Shown here in pieces: positions 28,547 through 38,235 of a stretch of 64,000 bases of DNA. A model generated the notes under the pieces. That model made no database searches. It was given only the letters and a program-made list of their open reading frames with translations, and was not told where the DNA came from. This DNA comes from Roseovarius gahaiensis. GTDB taxonomy: Bacteria; Pseudomonadota; Alphaproteobacteria; Rhodobacterales; Rhodobacteraceae. Position 1 is the first letter of the stretch; every line of letters starts with the position of its first letter. The position numbers and the translations under genes are program-made. The stretch covers positions 62,001 through 126,000 of the forward strand of contig NZ_JAAORB010000002.1 in assembly GCF_011601345.1 (NCBI RefSeq), in the 5' to 3' direction.

Positions 28547-30802
28547 ATGTCCAAACCCAAGTTCACCCGTGAAGAGGCGCTTGCCTTCCATCTTGAACCT
28601 TCCCCCGGCAAGTTTGAGATCACGGCCACCGTGCCGATGACCACGCAGCGCGATTTGTCGCTGGCCTATTCCCCCGGTGTTGCCGTCCCGTGCGAGGAAA
28701 TCGCCGCCAATCCCGAACTGGCCTATGACTACACCAACAAGGGCAATCTGGTGGCGGTCATTTCCAACGGCACGGCGGTTCTGGGCCTTGGCAATCTGGG
28801 GGCTCTGGGGTCCAAGCCGGTGATGGAGGGCAAAGCGGTTCTGTTCAAACGTTTTGCCGATGTAAACTCGATCGACATCGAACTTGATACCGAAGACCCC
28901 GAGGCATTTATCAATGCGGTCAAGCTGATGGGCCCCACCTTTGGGGGCATCAACCTTGAAGACATCAAGGCACCCGAATGTTTCATCATTGAACAGGCGC
29001 TCAAGGAACAGATGGATATTCCGGTGTTCCACGACGATCAGCACGGCACTGCCGTGATCTGTGCGGCAGGTCTGATCAATGCGTTGCATCTGTCGGACAA
29101 GAAAATTGAAGACTGCAAGATCGTGCTGAACGGTGCCGGGGCCGCTGGCATTGCCTGTATTGAATTGCTCAAGGCGATGGGTGCGCGGCATGAAAACTGT
29201 ATTGTTTGCGACACCAAGGGCGTGATCTATCAGGGTCGTACCGAAGGCATGAACCAATGGAAATCAGCCCATGCCATCAAGACCGACCTGCGCACATTGG
29301 AAGAGGCGATGAAAGACGCCGATGTGTTCCTTGGCGTGTCGGTCAAGGGCGCTGTTACGCAGGATATGGTGGCCTCGATGGCCGATAACCCGGTGATCTT
29401 TGCGATGGCCAACCCCGACCCCGAGATTACGCCGGAAGAAGCCCACGAGGTGCGCCCTGATGCAATCGTCGCCACCGGGCGCAGCGATTACCCCAATCAG
29501 GTCAATAACGTGCTGGGCTTCCCCTACCTGTTCCGCGGCGCGCTGGATGTTCACGCCCGTGCCATCAACGACGAGATGAAAATCGCCTGCGCCGAGGCTT
29601 TGGCCAAATTGGCCCGCGCCGATGTGCCGGATGAGGTGGCAATGGCCTATGGCCGCAAGCTGGCATTCGGGCGCGATTACATCATTCCCACCCCGTTCGA
29701 CCCCCGGCTGATCCATATCGTGCCCCCTGCCGTGGCGCGAGCGTGTATGGACACCGGGGCCGCGCGGCGGCCCATCGTTGATATGGATGCCTATGAACAA
29801 ACGCTTGCTGCGCGCATGGACCCGACGGCCAGCATCTTGCGCTCGATCAACGCGCGCGCCCGCAATGCACAGGCCCGCATGATCTTTGCCGAAGGCGATG
29901 ACCCTCGCGTTTTGCGCGCCGCTGTCCAATATCAGCGTTCGGGCCTTGGCAAGGCGATTGTCGTGGGCCGCGATGACGACGTGAAAACCAAACTTGAGGC
30001 GGCTGGCCTTGGCGATGCCGTGCGTGAGCTTGAGATTGTCAACGCAGCGAAAACCGACCGCTTGGATGAGTACAAGGATTTCTTGTATCAGCGCCTGCAA
30101 CGCAAAGGCCACGACCGCCACGATATCCACCGTATGGCCGCACGTGACCGCCACGTATTTGCGGCCCTCATGCTGGCGCATGGGCATGGCGATGGTCTTG
30201 TTACCGGCGCAACCCGTAAATCCGCGCACGTGATGGAGCGGATCAATCACGTCTTTGACGCTAATGCAGAAAACGGCGTGGCCGGTGTGACCGCTCTTTT
30301 GCACAAAGGCCGGATCGTCCTGATCGCTGATACGCTGGTGCATGAATGGCCCGACGAAGAAGACCTTGCCAACATCGCCACCCGCGCCGCCGGGGTTGCG
30401 CGGCATCTTGGACTTGAACCGCGTGTTGCCTTTGTCAGCTTCTCGACGTTTGGTTATCCCAAATCCGAACGGGCCGAGAAAATGCACCTCGCCCCTGATG
30501 TGTTGGAGCGGCGCGGTGTCGATTTTGAGTTCGAGGGCGAAATGACGGTTGATGTCGCGCTCAACGCCCGCACGCAGGACGCCTATCCGTTTCAGCGTCT
30601 GACCGGCCCGGCCAACATTCTTGTTGTGCCTGCGCGCCACTCGGCCTCGATCTCGGTCAAGCTGATGCAGGAAATGGCTGGTGCTACTGTGATCGGCCCG
30701 ATCTTGTCGGGCATCGACAAGTCGATTCAAATTTGTTCATCCACGTCAACGGCCAGCGACGTGTTGAACATGGCGGTGCTGGCAGCCTGCAAGGTGGGTT
30801 AA
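28547..30802 (+). CDS. maeB: NADP-dependent malic enzyme with C-terminal phosphotransacetylase-like domain
   Basis: 751 residues. It decarboxylates malate to pyruvate with NADP. The N-terminal malic domain has SLAYSPGVAVPCEEIA and VFHDDQHGTAV. The NAD(P) fold has LNGAGAAGIACIELLKAMG near residue 195. The C-terminal ~320 residues resemble phosphotransacetylase and are thought to be regulatory (acetyl-CoA sensing). The start is ATG 28547, with AAGG 7 bases upstream; a long in-frame extension to 28412 is not conserved. The two-domain form is typical of proteobacterial MaeB. Confidence 0.96.
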   Translation: MSKPKFTREEALAFHLEPSPGKFEITATVPMTTQRDLSLAYSPGVAVPCEEIAANPELAYDYTNKGNLVAVISNGTAVLGLGNLGALGSKPVMEGKAVLFKRFADVNSIDIELDTEDPEAFINAVKLMGPTFGGINLEDIKAPECFIIEQALKEQMDIPVFHDDQHGTAVICAAGLINALHLSDKKIEDCKIVLNGAGAAGIACIELLKAMGARHENCIVCDTKGVIYQGRTEGMNQWKSAHAIKTDLRTLEEAMKDADVFLGVSVKGAVTQDMVASMADNPVIFAMANPDPEITPEEAHEVRPDAIVATGRSDYPNQVNNVLGFPYLFRGALDVHARAINDEMKIACAEALAKLARADVPDEVAMAYGRKLAFGRDYIIPTPFDPRLIHIVPPAVARACMDTGAARRPIVDMDAYEQTLAARMDPTASILRSINARARNAQARMIFAEGDDPRVLRAAVQYQRSGLGKAIVVGRDDDVKTKLEAAGLGDAVRELEIVNAAKTDRLDEYKDFLYQRLQRKGHDRHDIHRMAARDRHVFAALMLAHGHGDGLVTGATRKSAHVMERINHVFDANAENGVAGVTALLHKGRIVLIADTLVHEWPDEEDLANIATRAAGVARHLGLEPRVAFVSFSTFGYPKSERAEKMHLAPDVLERRGVDFEFEGEMTVDVALNARTQDAYPFQRLTGPANILVVPARHSASISVKLMQEMAGATVIGPILSGIDKSIQICSSTSTASDVLNMAVLAACKVG

Positions 30803-30825
30803 GCCAGCACATCCGTGCCTTCGAC

Positions 30826-31488
30826 TCAGTTCACGAAAGGTGCGGCATTGCCCCACAGCTTGCGCAGGCGCTCATCGCGGCCACAGGCGTCGCGGTAGCG
30901 TTTGTAGGCGGATGCCTGTGACTTGGGGCCGAACCGTGTCAGGATCAGTTTCTCGCCCTTGTAGTAATCCTGATGATAGGCCTCGGCCTCGTAAAATGGG
31001 CTGGCGTCCAGAATCGGCGTCACGATTTTTTGGCCTAATGCTTTTGCCGCATCGGCCTTGGCGGCCTCTGCTGCTGTCTTTTGCGCTGGGTTCGAGACGA
31101 AAATCGCTGTGCGATAGCTTTCACCGCGATCACAGAACTGCCCGCCTGCATCCGTTGGGTCAACAGATCGGAAGAACAGATCATACAAGTCACGCGCTGA
31201 CACTTTGGCTGGATCATACATAATTTCCACGGCCTCATAATGGCCGGTCCCGCCGCGTACAACTTGCTTGTAGGTCGGGTTTTCGACGGTGCCACCGGTG
31301 TAACCTGATACCACCTCTTGCACCCCGGTGACCTTTTCAAAATCGGCCTCGACACACCAAAAACACCCGCCTGCCACGGTCAGCACCTCGGTGGACGCAG
31401 CATGGGCCTTGCCGTGCTCAAGGCCAAAACCCAACACGATCAGCGCAGCCAGTGTCACCGCTTTCAAGTTTGCCAATTTATCTTTCAT
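30826..31488 (-). CDS. msrA: Peptide methionine sulfoxide reductase MsrA, exported
   Basis: 220 residues. It reduces methionine-S-sulfoxide in proteins. The catalytic [16 protein letters not shown] is near residue 40, and [12 protein letters not shown] and the YHQDYY motif follow. The N terminus ([20 protein letters not shown], ending GKAHAA) looks like a cleavable signal peptide, so this copy should act in the periplasm. The start is ATG 31488 with GGAGG 9 bases upstream; a start 12 codons earlier is less likely. No msrB lies beside it. Confidence 0.94.
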   Translation of the reverse strand: MKDKLANLKAVTLAALIVLGFGLEHGKAHAASTEVLTVAGGCFWCVEADFEKVTGVQEVVSGYTGGTVENPTYKQVVRGGTGHYEAVEIMYDPAKVSARDLYDLFFRSVDPTDAGGQFCDRGESYRTAIFVSNPAQKTAAEAAKADAAKALGQKIVTPILDASPFYEAEAYHQDYYKGEKLILTRFGPKSQASAYKRYRDACGRDERLRKLWGNAAPFVN

Positions 31489-31645
31489 CAACTTAGCCCT
31501 CCGATTAACCTTATTGTGCCGCATTGCTGGCGATAGGCCAATTCAAGCCCCTGTGTTGTCACGGCTTGGTGATCAGAATTTACCGCTTGGCACCATTTGC
31601 GCCCCGTCCTAGCGTCGGGCCATCGAATAGATGCGAGAGGCCCCA

Positions 31646-32554
31646 ATGACCGACCACCAAACAACCCATCAGGCTGCCGAAGATGCGCGCAATGAAACCA
31701 TCAAGATCTGGCTTAACGGGGATATCCTGCCCAAAGATTAGGCCAAGGTCAGCGTTTATGACAGTGGCTTCATGCTGGGCGATGGGGTGTGGGAGGGGCT
31801 GCGCCTTTATAATGGAACATGGGCCTTTATCGACGAACATCTCGATCGTTTGTTCGAGGCCGCCAAGGCCATCGACCTTGATATCGGAATGACCCGCGAA
31901 CAGGTGCTTCAGGCCGTGTTAGACACACAAAGCGCCAATGACATGACCACCGATGCACATGCCCGCCTGATGGTGACACGCGGCGTGAAAACCCGCCCCT
32001 TTCAGCATCCGTCACTGTCGCAGCACGGGCCGACCGTGACCATTATCATGGAGCATTCCAAGCCCAAGATTGCCCGTCCGATCCGACTTGCCACCGTCCC
32101 GCATATCCGTGGCCTGCCCATGACGCAGGATCCAAAACTGAATTCTCATTCCAAACTGAATTGTATTCTGGCCTGTATTGCCGCCGAAAAGGCCGGTGCA
32201 GACGAAGGCTTGATGTTGGATGTAAATGGCTTTGTGAACACGACCAACGCCTGTAACTTTTTTATCGTGCGCAAAGGGCAGGTTTGGACCAGCACTGGCG
32301 ATTACTGCATGAATGGCATCACCCGGCAAAAGGTGATCGACCTGTGCCGCGCCAATGATATTCCGGTGTTTGAGCGAAACTTTTCCCTTGTCGATACTTA
32401 CGGCGCGGACGAGGCGTTTTTGACAGGCACGTTCGGTGCACAAACGCCGGTGAGTGATATCGACGGGCGCGTCATTGGTAACGGTGGGCTGGGCCCGGTC
32501 ACCAAACGCATTCAAGACTTATACAAGGCTCTGATTCAGTGTGAAACAGCCTGA
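31646..32554 (+). pseudogene. Class IV (branched-chain/D-amino acid) aminotransferase, interrupted by an in-frame amber codon
   Basis: The frame from ATG 31646 (GAGAGG ribosome site upstream) encodes a class IV PLP aminotransferase, but codon 32 is TAG (31739-31741). It sits in KD*AKVSVYDSGFMLGDGVWE, where relatives have an acidic residue, so a single GAG-to-TAG change explains it. The rest of the frame is intact for 270 codons, with the PLP lysine in DPKLNSHSKLNCIL and NTTNACNFFIV, TGTFGAQTPVSDIDG. A shorter ATG start at 31772 would lose the first beta-strand. It is either a recent nonsense mutation, a sequencing error or a readthrough case. It pairs with the sulfotransferase-like gene downstream. 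Confidence 0.8.
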
Positions 32555-32590
32555 ACAGCCCCGCCAACCCCTTACGTTAGGAGATATCCC

Positions 32591-33304
32591 ATGCGCCTTG
32601 CCATGTGGTCAGGCCCTCGCAACCTGTCGACGGCAATGATGTATTCCTTTGGCGCGCGGTCAGATTTCGCCGTGGTGGATGAACCGTTTTATGCCGCTTA
32701 CCTTGCCCAAACCGGGCTGGCCCACCCGATGCGCGAGGCGATCCTTGCGTCGCAAAGCACCGATCCGGTGCAGGTGATTGATCAATTGCTTGGGCCAATT
32801 CCAGAGGGAAAACCGCATTTTTATCAAAAACACATGTCGCAGCATATGATCGCCGGTATCCCCCGTGATTGGGTTTCCCAGCTTACCAATGTCTTTCTTA
32901 TCCGCCACCCTACCCGCGTCGCCACCAGTTTTTCCGCCAAATATGACAACCCCACGCTGGCCGATATAGGCTTTGTTCAGCAGGTCGAACTTTACGACCA
33001 GCTTCAGGCGGGGGGGGCAAACCCTGTGGTGATCGATTCCCATGACATTCGCAAAGACCCCGAAATCATGTTGCGGCGGCTTTGTGATGCGATTGGTCTG
33101 GCGTGGGATCCGGCGATGCTGTCATGGCCCGCTGGCGGCCATCCGTCCGATGGGGTTTGGGCGACACATTGGTATGCTGCTGTGCATGGCTCAACCGGTT
33201 TTGCTGGCCCCGAGGGGGATCTGCCCGATTTAGACGGCCCGCGTGCCGCATTGGCCAAGGCCGCGATGCCGGCCTATCAACGTCTTCGCGCCGTCGCGAT
33301 TTAG
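32591..33304 (+). CDS. Sulfotransferase-like P-loop protein
   Basis: 237 residues. The N-terminal MRLAMWSGPRNLSTAMMYSF holds a P-loop-like sulfotransferase start (nucleotide-binding SGPRNLSTA). FLIRHPTRVATSFSAKYDNP resembles the second PAPS-contact motif of sulfotransferases. The enzyme class is uncertain; related proteins are annotated as sulfotransferase-like or uncharacterised hydrolases. It is 36 bases downstream of the interrupted aminotransferase on the same strand. I know these two families as neighbours in roseobacters, which suggests a shared but unknown pathway. Confidence 0.7.
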   Translation: MRLAMWSGPRNLSTAMMYSFGARSDFAVVDEPFYAAYLAQTGLAHPMREAILASQSTDPVQVIDQLLGPIPEGKPHFYQKHMSQHMIAGIPRDWVSQLTNVFLIRHPTRVATSFSAKYDNPTLADIGFVQQVELYDQLQAGGANPVVIDSHDIRKDPEIMLRRLCDAIGLAWDPAMLSWPAGGHPSDGVWATHWYAAVHGSTGFAGPEGDLPDLDGPRAALAKAAMPAYQRLRAVAI

Positions 33305-33307
33305 GAT

Positions 33308-33329
33308 GTTGCGCCCATTTGGGCGCAAC
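33308..33329 (+). terminator. Terminator-like hairpin after sulfotransferase-like gene
   Basis: Perfect 9-bp stem GTTGCGCCC / GGGCGCAAC with a 4-base loop, right after the stop. The downstream run is only TTGATTTTG, so efficiency may be modest. It separates two convergent genes. Confidence 0.6.
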
Positions 33330-33372
33330 GTTGATTTTGTAATGTGCTAACCCCGCGCGCAGCCTATTCGAC

Positions 33373-34599
33373 TTAGCCTTTCAGGCGGCGTTCGCGTGCG
33401 GCCAGCAGCTTTAGGCGCAGGGCGTTTAACTGAATAAAGCCTGCGGCGTCCTTCTGATCGTAGGCACCTGCATCGTCTTCGAAGGTCACATGCGCTTCGG
33501 AATACAGGCTGTGCTCGGACCAGCGGCCAACCGTTCGGGCCGACCCTTTGTACAGCTTCAGGCGCACCGTTCCCGTCACATGATGTTGTGAGTGATCAAT
33601 CGCCGCCTGCAACATTTCACGTTCTGGGCTGTACCAAAAGCCGTTGTAAACCAACTCGGCATAGCGCGGCATCAGTTCATCTTTCAGATGGGCCGCGCCA
33701 CGGTCCAGCGTGATTTGCTCGATTCCGCGGTGCGCCTCCAGCAAAATGGTGCCGCCGGGGGTTTCATAAATCCCTCGGGATTTCATGCCTACGAATCGAC
33801 CCTCGACCAGATCCAACCGGCCGATCCCGTGCTTGCCACCCAGCTCGTTCAGCTTGGTCAACAGGGTTGCGGGGCTCAGGGCCTCACCGTTGATGCTGAC
33901 GGCATCGCCTTTTTCAAAGCCGATCTCGATGAACTCGGGCTCGTTTGGGGCGTCCTCTGGGTTAACGGTGCGCTGATACACGTAGTCGGGGGCATCCACG
34001 GCCGGGTCTTCCAGAACTTTCCCCTCGGACGAGGTGTGCAGCAGGTTTGCGTCCACCGAGAACGGCGCTTCACCGCGCTTGTCTGTGGCAATTGGAATTT
34101 GATTTTTTTCTGCGAAGTCAATCAGTTTTGTCCGGCTGGTCAGATCCCATTCACGCCAAGGCGCGATCACCTTGATGTCGGGGTTCAGCGCGTAGGCGGC
34201 CAATTCGAACCGCACCTGATCGTTGCCTTTACCGGTCGCGCCATGCGCCACGGCATCGGCACCGGTTTCTTCGGCAATTTCGACAAGACGCTTGGAAATC
34301 AACGGCCGGGCAATCGAGGTGCCCAGCAGATACAGCCCCTCATACACCGCATTGGCGCGGAACATCGGGAACACGAAATCGCGCACAAACTCCTCGCGGA
34401 TATCTTCGATGAAGATATTTTCGGGTTTGATTCCAAGCAGCTCCGCCTTCCTACGCGCCGGGTCAAGCTCTTCGCCCTGCCCCAGATCGGCGGTGAATGT
34501 CACCACTTCGCAACCATATTCGGTTTGCAGCCATTTCAGGATGATCGAGGTATCAAGGCCCCCGGAATAGGCCAGCACGACTTTCTTGGGCGCGGACAT
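33373..34599 (-). CDS. argG: Argininosuccinate synthase
   Basis: 408 residues. It joins citrulline and aspartate in arginine synthesis. The ATP-binding PP-motif is [16 protein letters not shown] at about residues 10-25, and the conserved DLGQGEELD follows. The start is ATG 34599 after GGAAGG on the minus strand; a long extension to 34746 is rejected. It is divergent from ilvA across a 140-base gap. Confidence 0.97.
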   Translation of the reverse strand: MSAPKKVVLAYSGGLDTSIILKWLQTEYGCEVVTFTADLGQGEELDPARRKAELLGIKPENIFIEDIREEFVRDFVFPMFRANAVYEGLYLLGTSIARPLISKRLVEIAEETGADAVAHGATGKGNDQVRFELAAYALNPDIKVIAPWREWDLTSRTKLIDFAEKNQIPIATDKRGEAPFSVDANLLHTSSEGKVLEDPAVDAPDYVYQRTVNPEDAPNEPEFIEIGFEKGDAVSINGEALSPATLLTKLNELGGKHGIGRLDLVEGRFVGMKSRGIYETPGGTILLEAHRGIEQITLDRGAAHLKDELMPRYAELVYNGFWYSPEREMLQAAIDHSQHHVTGTVRLKLYKGSARTVGRWSEHSLYSEAHVTFEDDAGAYDQKDAAGFIQLNALRLKLLAARERRLKG

Positions 34600-34739
34600 C
34601 GTTTTTCCTTCCGTCAAATACGCGTTCGGGCGATACCGGGTTTTGGCGAAAGGGGCAAGACGGTCGCCTGGTCGGTATTCTTCGGTATGCTTTGCGCCCT
34701 GCCCTTGCCAGCCAGCAAACATTGCGCCAATCAAGACAT

Positions 34740-35978
34740 ATGACAAATTTTCGTACCCTTGCCCAAGCTGCCGAAACCGCGATGCGCGGCGTGTTCAACG
34801 CCACGCCGTTGCAGCGCAACGATCACCTGTCGGATCGCTACAAGGCCGACATTTGGCTGAAGCGTGAGGACCTGTCGCCGGTGCGGTCGTATAAATTGCG
34901 CGGGGCGTTCAATGCCATGCGCAAGGTTTTGGAAAACAATCCAGAAACAACACAGTTCGTCTGCGCAAGCGCTGGCAACCATGCGCAGGGTGTTGCGTTC
35001 ATGTGTCGGCATTTCGGGGTCAAGGGCGTGATCTTTATGCCGGTGACAACACCCCAGCAGAAAATCGGCAAGACCGAAAAATTTGGCGGTGATGCCGTGT
35101 CGATCCGTCTGACCGGCGATTATTTCGATGATACGCTTGCCGCCGCGCAGGCCTATTGCGACGAGATAAACGGGCATTTCCTTTCGCCCTTCGATGATGA
35201 GGACGTGATCGAAGGTCAGGCTTCGGTCGGCGTTGAGATCGAAAAGCAACTGTCCGATCTTCCTGATCGGATCATCATGCCGGTTGGCGGTGGTGGCCTG
35301 TCGTCTGGCGTGTGCAGTTATCTAGGGGATCGCACCGCCGTGACCTTGGTCGAGCCTGAAGGCGGGGCCTGTTTGGCGGCGGCATTGAAGGCTGGCGAGC
35401 CCACGCGACTTGATCACGTGAATACCTTCGCCGATGGGGCCGCCGTGGCGCAGATTGGCGCGAAGACGTTTCAGCGGTTGCGCGATACTAACCCTGCCGA
35501 CGTCTTGACGATCAACGAAGACAGGGTTTGCACCACCATCCTTGAGATGCTGAATGTCGAAGGTATCGTGCTGGAACCTGCGGGGGCTTTGGCGGTTGAT
35601 GCGTTAAAGGATATGGAAGCGGAAATTCGTGGCAAGACCGTTGTTTGCGTTACCTCGGGCGGTAATTTTGATTTCGAACGCTTGCCCGAGGTCAAAGAGC
35701 GCGCGCAGCGCTATTCCGGGATCAAGAAGTATTTCATTTTGCGGATGCCGCAGCGCCCCGGCGCTTTGCGGGATTTTCTGGAAATGCTGGGCCCGGATGA
35801 TGACATTGCACGCTTTGAATATCTCAAGAAATCCGCGCGCAACTTTGGGTCGGTCCTGATCGGGATAGAAACCACAAACCCCGAGAATTTTGGACATATC
35901 GAAACACAGCTTGACGCGGCAGGGTTTGATTATCGTGATATTACCAACGACGAAGTTCTGGCGGAATTTCTGATCTAG
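34740..35978 (+). CDS. ilvA: Threonine ammonia-lyase (biosynthetic threonine dehydratase)
   Basis: 412 residues. It deaminates threonine to 2-oxobutyrate for isoleucine synthesis. The PLP lysine is in [13 protein letters not shown] (about residue 55-60), and the phosphate-binding loop is GGGGLSSG near 185. The C-terminal ~85 residues form a single ACT-like regulatory domain ([15 protein letters not shown]), the ~410-residue type rather than the E. coli 514-residue form. The start is ATG 34740, preceded only by AAGA. It overlaps the convergent HPt gene by 4 bases. Confidence 0.95.
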   Translation: MTNFRTLAQAAETAMRGVFNATPLQRNDHLSDRYKADIWLKREDLSPVRSYKLRGAFNAMRKVLENNPETTQFVCASAGNHAQGVAFMCRHFGVKGVIFMPVTTPQQKIGKTEKFGGDAVSIRLTGDYFDDTLAAAQAYCDEINGHFLSPFDDEDVIEGQASVGVEIEKQLSDLPDRIIMPVGGGGLSSGVCSYLGDRTAVTLVEPEGGACLAAALKAGEPTRLDHVNTFADGAAVAQIGAKTFQRLRDTNPADVLTINEDRVCTTILEMLNVEGIVLEPAGALAVDALKDMEAEIRGKTVVCVTSGGNFDFERLPEVKERAQRYSGIKKYFILRMPQRPGALRDFLEMLGPDDDIARFEYLKKSARNFGSVLIGIETTNPENFGHIETQLDAAGFDYRDITNDEVLAEFLI

Positions 35979-36307
35979 GCGGCGACTAGATCAGGCAGCC
36001 CATGAACGAACACGCTGCGGGATTGTTCATAACATCGCAATATCGCCGATATGTCGACAAGGCTGGTCTGGCCTTGGCGGGCCGCCACTTCACCATGCTG
36101 GCACAGCGTTGAGAAATCGGCAAACCCAAGGTTCAAAGCGCTGCCTTTGAGGAAATGTAATTGTGCTTCCAGATTGTGCAGATCGGGCTGCTGTCGCAAA
36201 ACGTCGATCTCGCTTTCGACTTCTTCAAGAAATATCGCAACCACCTCGGCGAATTCTGCTTCGCCGATTTCATCGCGCAGTTCCCGAACCCTGTTCCAGT
36301 TGATCAT
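35975..36307 (-). CDS. HPt (histidine phosphotransfer) domain protein
   Basis: 110 residues, a single four-helix HPt domain. The phosphorylatable histidine is His51 in HFLKGSALNLGF, with the usual Lys and Gly. HPt proteins shuttle phosphate between response regulators and hybrid kinases. It is divergent from a response-regulator/phosphatase gene 132 bases away, which suggests they work in one relay. No kinase gene is nearby. Confidence 0.85.
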   Translation of the reverse strand: MINWNRVRELRDEIGEAEFAEVVAIFLEEVESEIDVLRQQPDLHNLEAQLHFLKGSALNLGFADFSTLCQHGEVAARQGQTSLVDISAILRCYEQSRSVFVHGLPDLVAA

Positions 36308-36439
36308 GTCGTGTCCATTGCATTGCTCGCGTCGATTGTCGGATCACGGGCTTAACAAATTCCCAAGGTGGGCCACGAAAACCGGACAATTTTAACATTC
36401 ACCCTGCGTTAAACGTCGGTGCGCTATCTCCGATAGAAA

Positions 36440-37738
36440 ATGGGGTTTCATATCGTCATGTCAGTTGGAAATGCGCAATCTTGCCCGTCGGAACACATAG
36501 ATTGCCAGGCTATTCGCAAGGTTCTGGTCGTCGATGATAGCCGCCTACAGCGCCACATATTGGCGGCCTTGTTGCAACGTTGGGGGTATATTGTGACCGA
36601 GGCCGCATCGGGTGAAAAGGCGCTGCAGCTGTGCCAAGATATTCAGCCAGATCTGGTTTTGAGTGATTGGATGATGCCGGGCATGACCGGGCTGGAATTT
36701 TGCCGGGCCTTCCGCGCCATGCCGCGCGACAGCTACGGATATTTTATCCTGCTGACATCCAAATCTGAGAAAGACGAAATCGCACACGGTCTGGATACTG
36801 GTGCTGATGATTTCGTGACCAAACCGGTTAATGCCACTGAGTTGCGCGCCCGTATCGCCGCGGGCGATCGTATTTTGCGCATGGAACGCGAGCTGACCGA
36901 GAAGAACCGTCTTGTGAAATCCACCTTGGATGAGCTGCAAGCGCTTTACGATTCGTTGGACAGCGATTTGATCGAGGCCAAGAAGCTGCAGCAATCCTTG
37001 GTCAGTGACCGCTATCGCGATTTTGGCCCTGCCGAGGTGTCATTGATGCTGCGGTCGAGTGGGCATGTTGGTGGTGATTTGGTGGGTATGTTTCCTGTCA
37101 ATGCAACGCGGATTGGCCTGTATGGCATTGATGTATCCGGCCATGGTGTCAGTTCTGCGCTGATGACGGCGCGATTGGCTGGATATCTGTCTGCCACGGC
37201 ACCTGAACAAAACCTGGCCCTACGGCGCCTGCCGGGTGGTGGATACGGTTGCTATCCGCCGGCTGAAACACTTGCGATGTTGAATCAACTGATCCTTGGT
37301 GAGATGGAGACAGAGCATTATTTTACGATGCTGCTGGCTGATGTGGATCTGTCCAGTGGTCAGGTCACCATGGCACAAGCGGGCCATCCATATCCGGCGC
37401 TTCAGCGTGCAAACGGGCAAGTCGAGATGGTGGGCGTCGGTGGTTTGCCTGTTGGGTTGGTTGACGGTGCGACCTATGACCAGACGGTTGTTACGATGCA
37501 TCCCGGTGATCGGCTGATAATCCATTCTGATGGTGTTGTTGAATGTGCCGATGCCCAAGGCGTGCTGCTTGACGATATGGGCCTTGCGCAAATCCTGTCC
37601 GAGCTTCGCCAAACACACGGGATGGCCTGCCTTGAATCCCTTGTCTGGAAGTTGGCCGATTTTGCTGGCACCGAGGACTTTTCCGATGACGTCTCCGCAG
37701 TTTTGCTTGAATTCAAACCTTCGCCCATAGCTGTTTGA
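36440..37738 (+). CDS. Response regulator with PP2C/SpoIIE serine phosphatase domain
   Basis: 432 residues. The N-terminal receiver domain (about residues 25-145) has acidic pair VDD, phospho-acceptor Asp76 in LVLSDWMMP and the conserved Lys in FVTKP. A helical linker (about 150-185) follows. The C-terminal PP2C domain has GGDLVGMF, GIDVSGHGVSSALMT, HSDGVVEC and FSDDVSAVLL, all metal-binding aspartates being present. Such proteins dephosphorylate anti-sigma antagonists in partner-switching; RbaY of Rhodobacter capsulatus has this layout. No RbaV/RbaW-type genes are here. The start may instead be ATG 36458; neither has a strong ribosome site. Confidence 0.9.
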   Translation: MGFHIVMSVGNAQSCPSEHIDCQAIRKVLVVDDSRLQRHILAALLQRWGYIVTEAASGEKALQLCQDIQPDLVLSDWMMPGMTGLEFCRAFRAMPRDSYGYFILLTSKSEKDEIAHGLDTGADDFVTKPVNATELRARIAAGDRILRMERELTEKNRLVKSTLDELQALYDSLDSDLIEAKKLQQSLVSDRYRDFGPAEVSLMLRSSGHVGGDLVGMFPVNATRIGLYGIDVSGHGVSSALMTARLAGYLSATAPEQNLALRRLPGGGYGCYPPAETLAMLNQLILGEMETEHYFTMLLADVDLSSGQVTMAQAGHPYPALQRANGQVEMVGVGGLPVGLVDGATYDQTVVTMHPGDRLIIHSDGVVECADAQGVLLDDMGLAQILSELRQTHGMACLESLVWKLADFAGTEDFSDDVSAVLLEFKPSPIAV

Positions 37739-38177
37739 CAAAATGCCGGTCTCCGGCGTTGCCCAATTCCTGTGCCGCGATGGTCCAATCAGACCAAACT
37801 GCAGTGTGCCCCGGCTCGCTTGGGCAGGAAAGTTCCAGTATTGGGCGCGCTTGGTAGATCAAGCACAGTTTCTCGGCCCAGAGGTCATATTCCGGCATGT
37901 AGGTAAATCGCCGAAAGGCCCCCACGCGGCGAATAGCGCCAATCTTCCAGCCGGTTTCTTCCAGCACTTCACGGTGCAACGCTTGCGCTGGCGATTCACC
38001 GGGGTCAATTCCGCCGCCGGGAAGCTGAAGCTCGGGTGTTGGGTCCGCTTGATGCGTCAGCAAAAGCTGCCTGTTGCGCGGCAGGATCGCGTACACACCG
38101 GCGCGGCGCGTATACCGCGTGTCATGCCTTGGACTGTCGCCGAATCGCCGGATCATTGCCTGCTTCCCCTTGGCCAT
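37713..38177 (-). CDS. NUDIX hydrolase
   Basis: 154 residues from ATG 38177. The Nudix box is visible as GGGIDPGESPAQALHREVLEETGW, matching G-x5-E-x7-REUxEE (with the ending EET). The substrate is unknown. The longer frame extends antisense into hslO and was rejected. The last 26 bases overlap the convergent phosphatase gene, and the start is 58 bases from divergent hslO. Confidence 0.85.
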   Translation of the reverse strand: MAKGKQAMIRRFGDSPRHDTRYTRRAGVYAILPRNRQLLLTHQADPTPELQLPGGGIDPGESPAQALHREVLEETGWKIGAIRRVGAFRRFTYMPEYDLWAEKLCLIYQARPILELSCPSEPGHTAVWSDWTIAAQELGNAGDRHFVKQLWAKV

Positions 38178-38235
38178 AGTGTTGTTCTGATTATATAGAC
38201 GCGATATGCCAATTTCAGGCACACAAGGAAACCCC

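Noticed and set aside
29264..30730. 488-codon open frame on the minus strand inside maeB
   Set aside because: It is fully antisense to a gene with clear malic-enzyme and phosphotransacetylase motifs, has no recognisable domain and a His/Gly/Arg-rich composition typical of shadow frames in GC-rich DNA.
31772..32554. Treating the aminotransferase as an intact 260-residue gene starting at ATG 31772
   Set aside because: The start has no good ribosome site and drops the conserved first strand; upstream codons 1-31 keep aminotransferase sequence and a ribosome site, so the gene is interrupted.
33592..34743. 383-codon plus-strand frame across argG
   Set aside because: Antisense to argG, which has the full synthase motifs; composition is that of a shadow frame.
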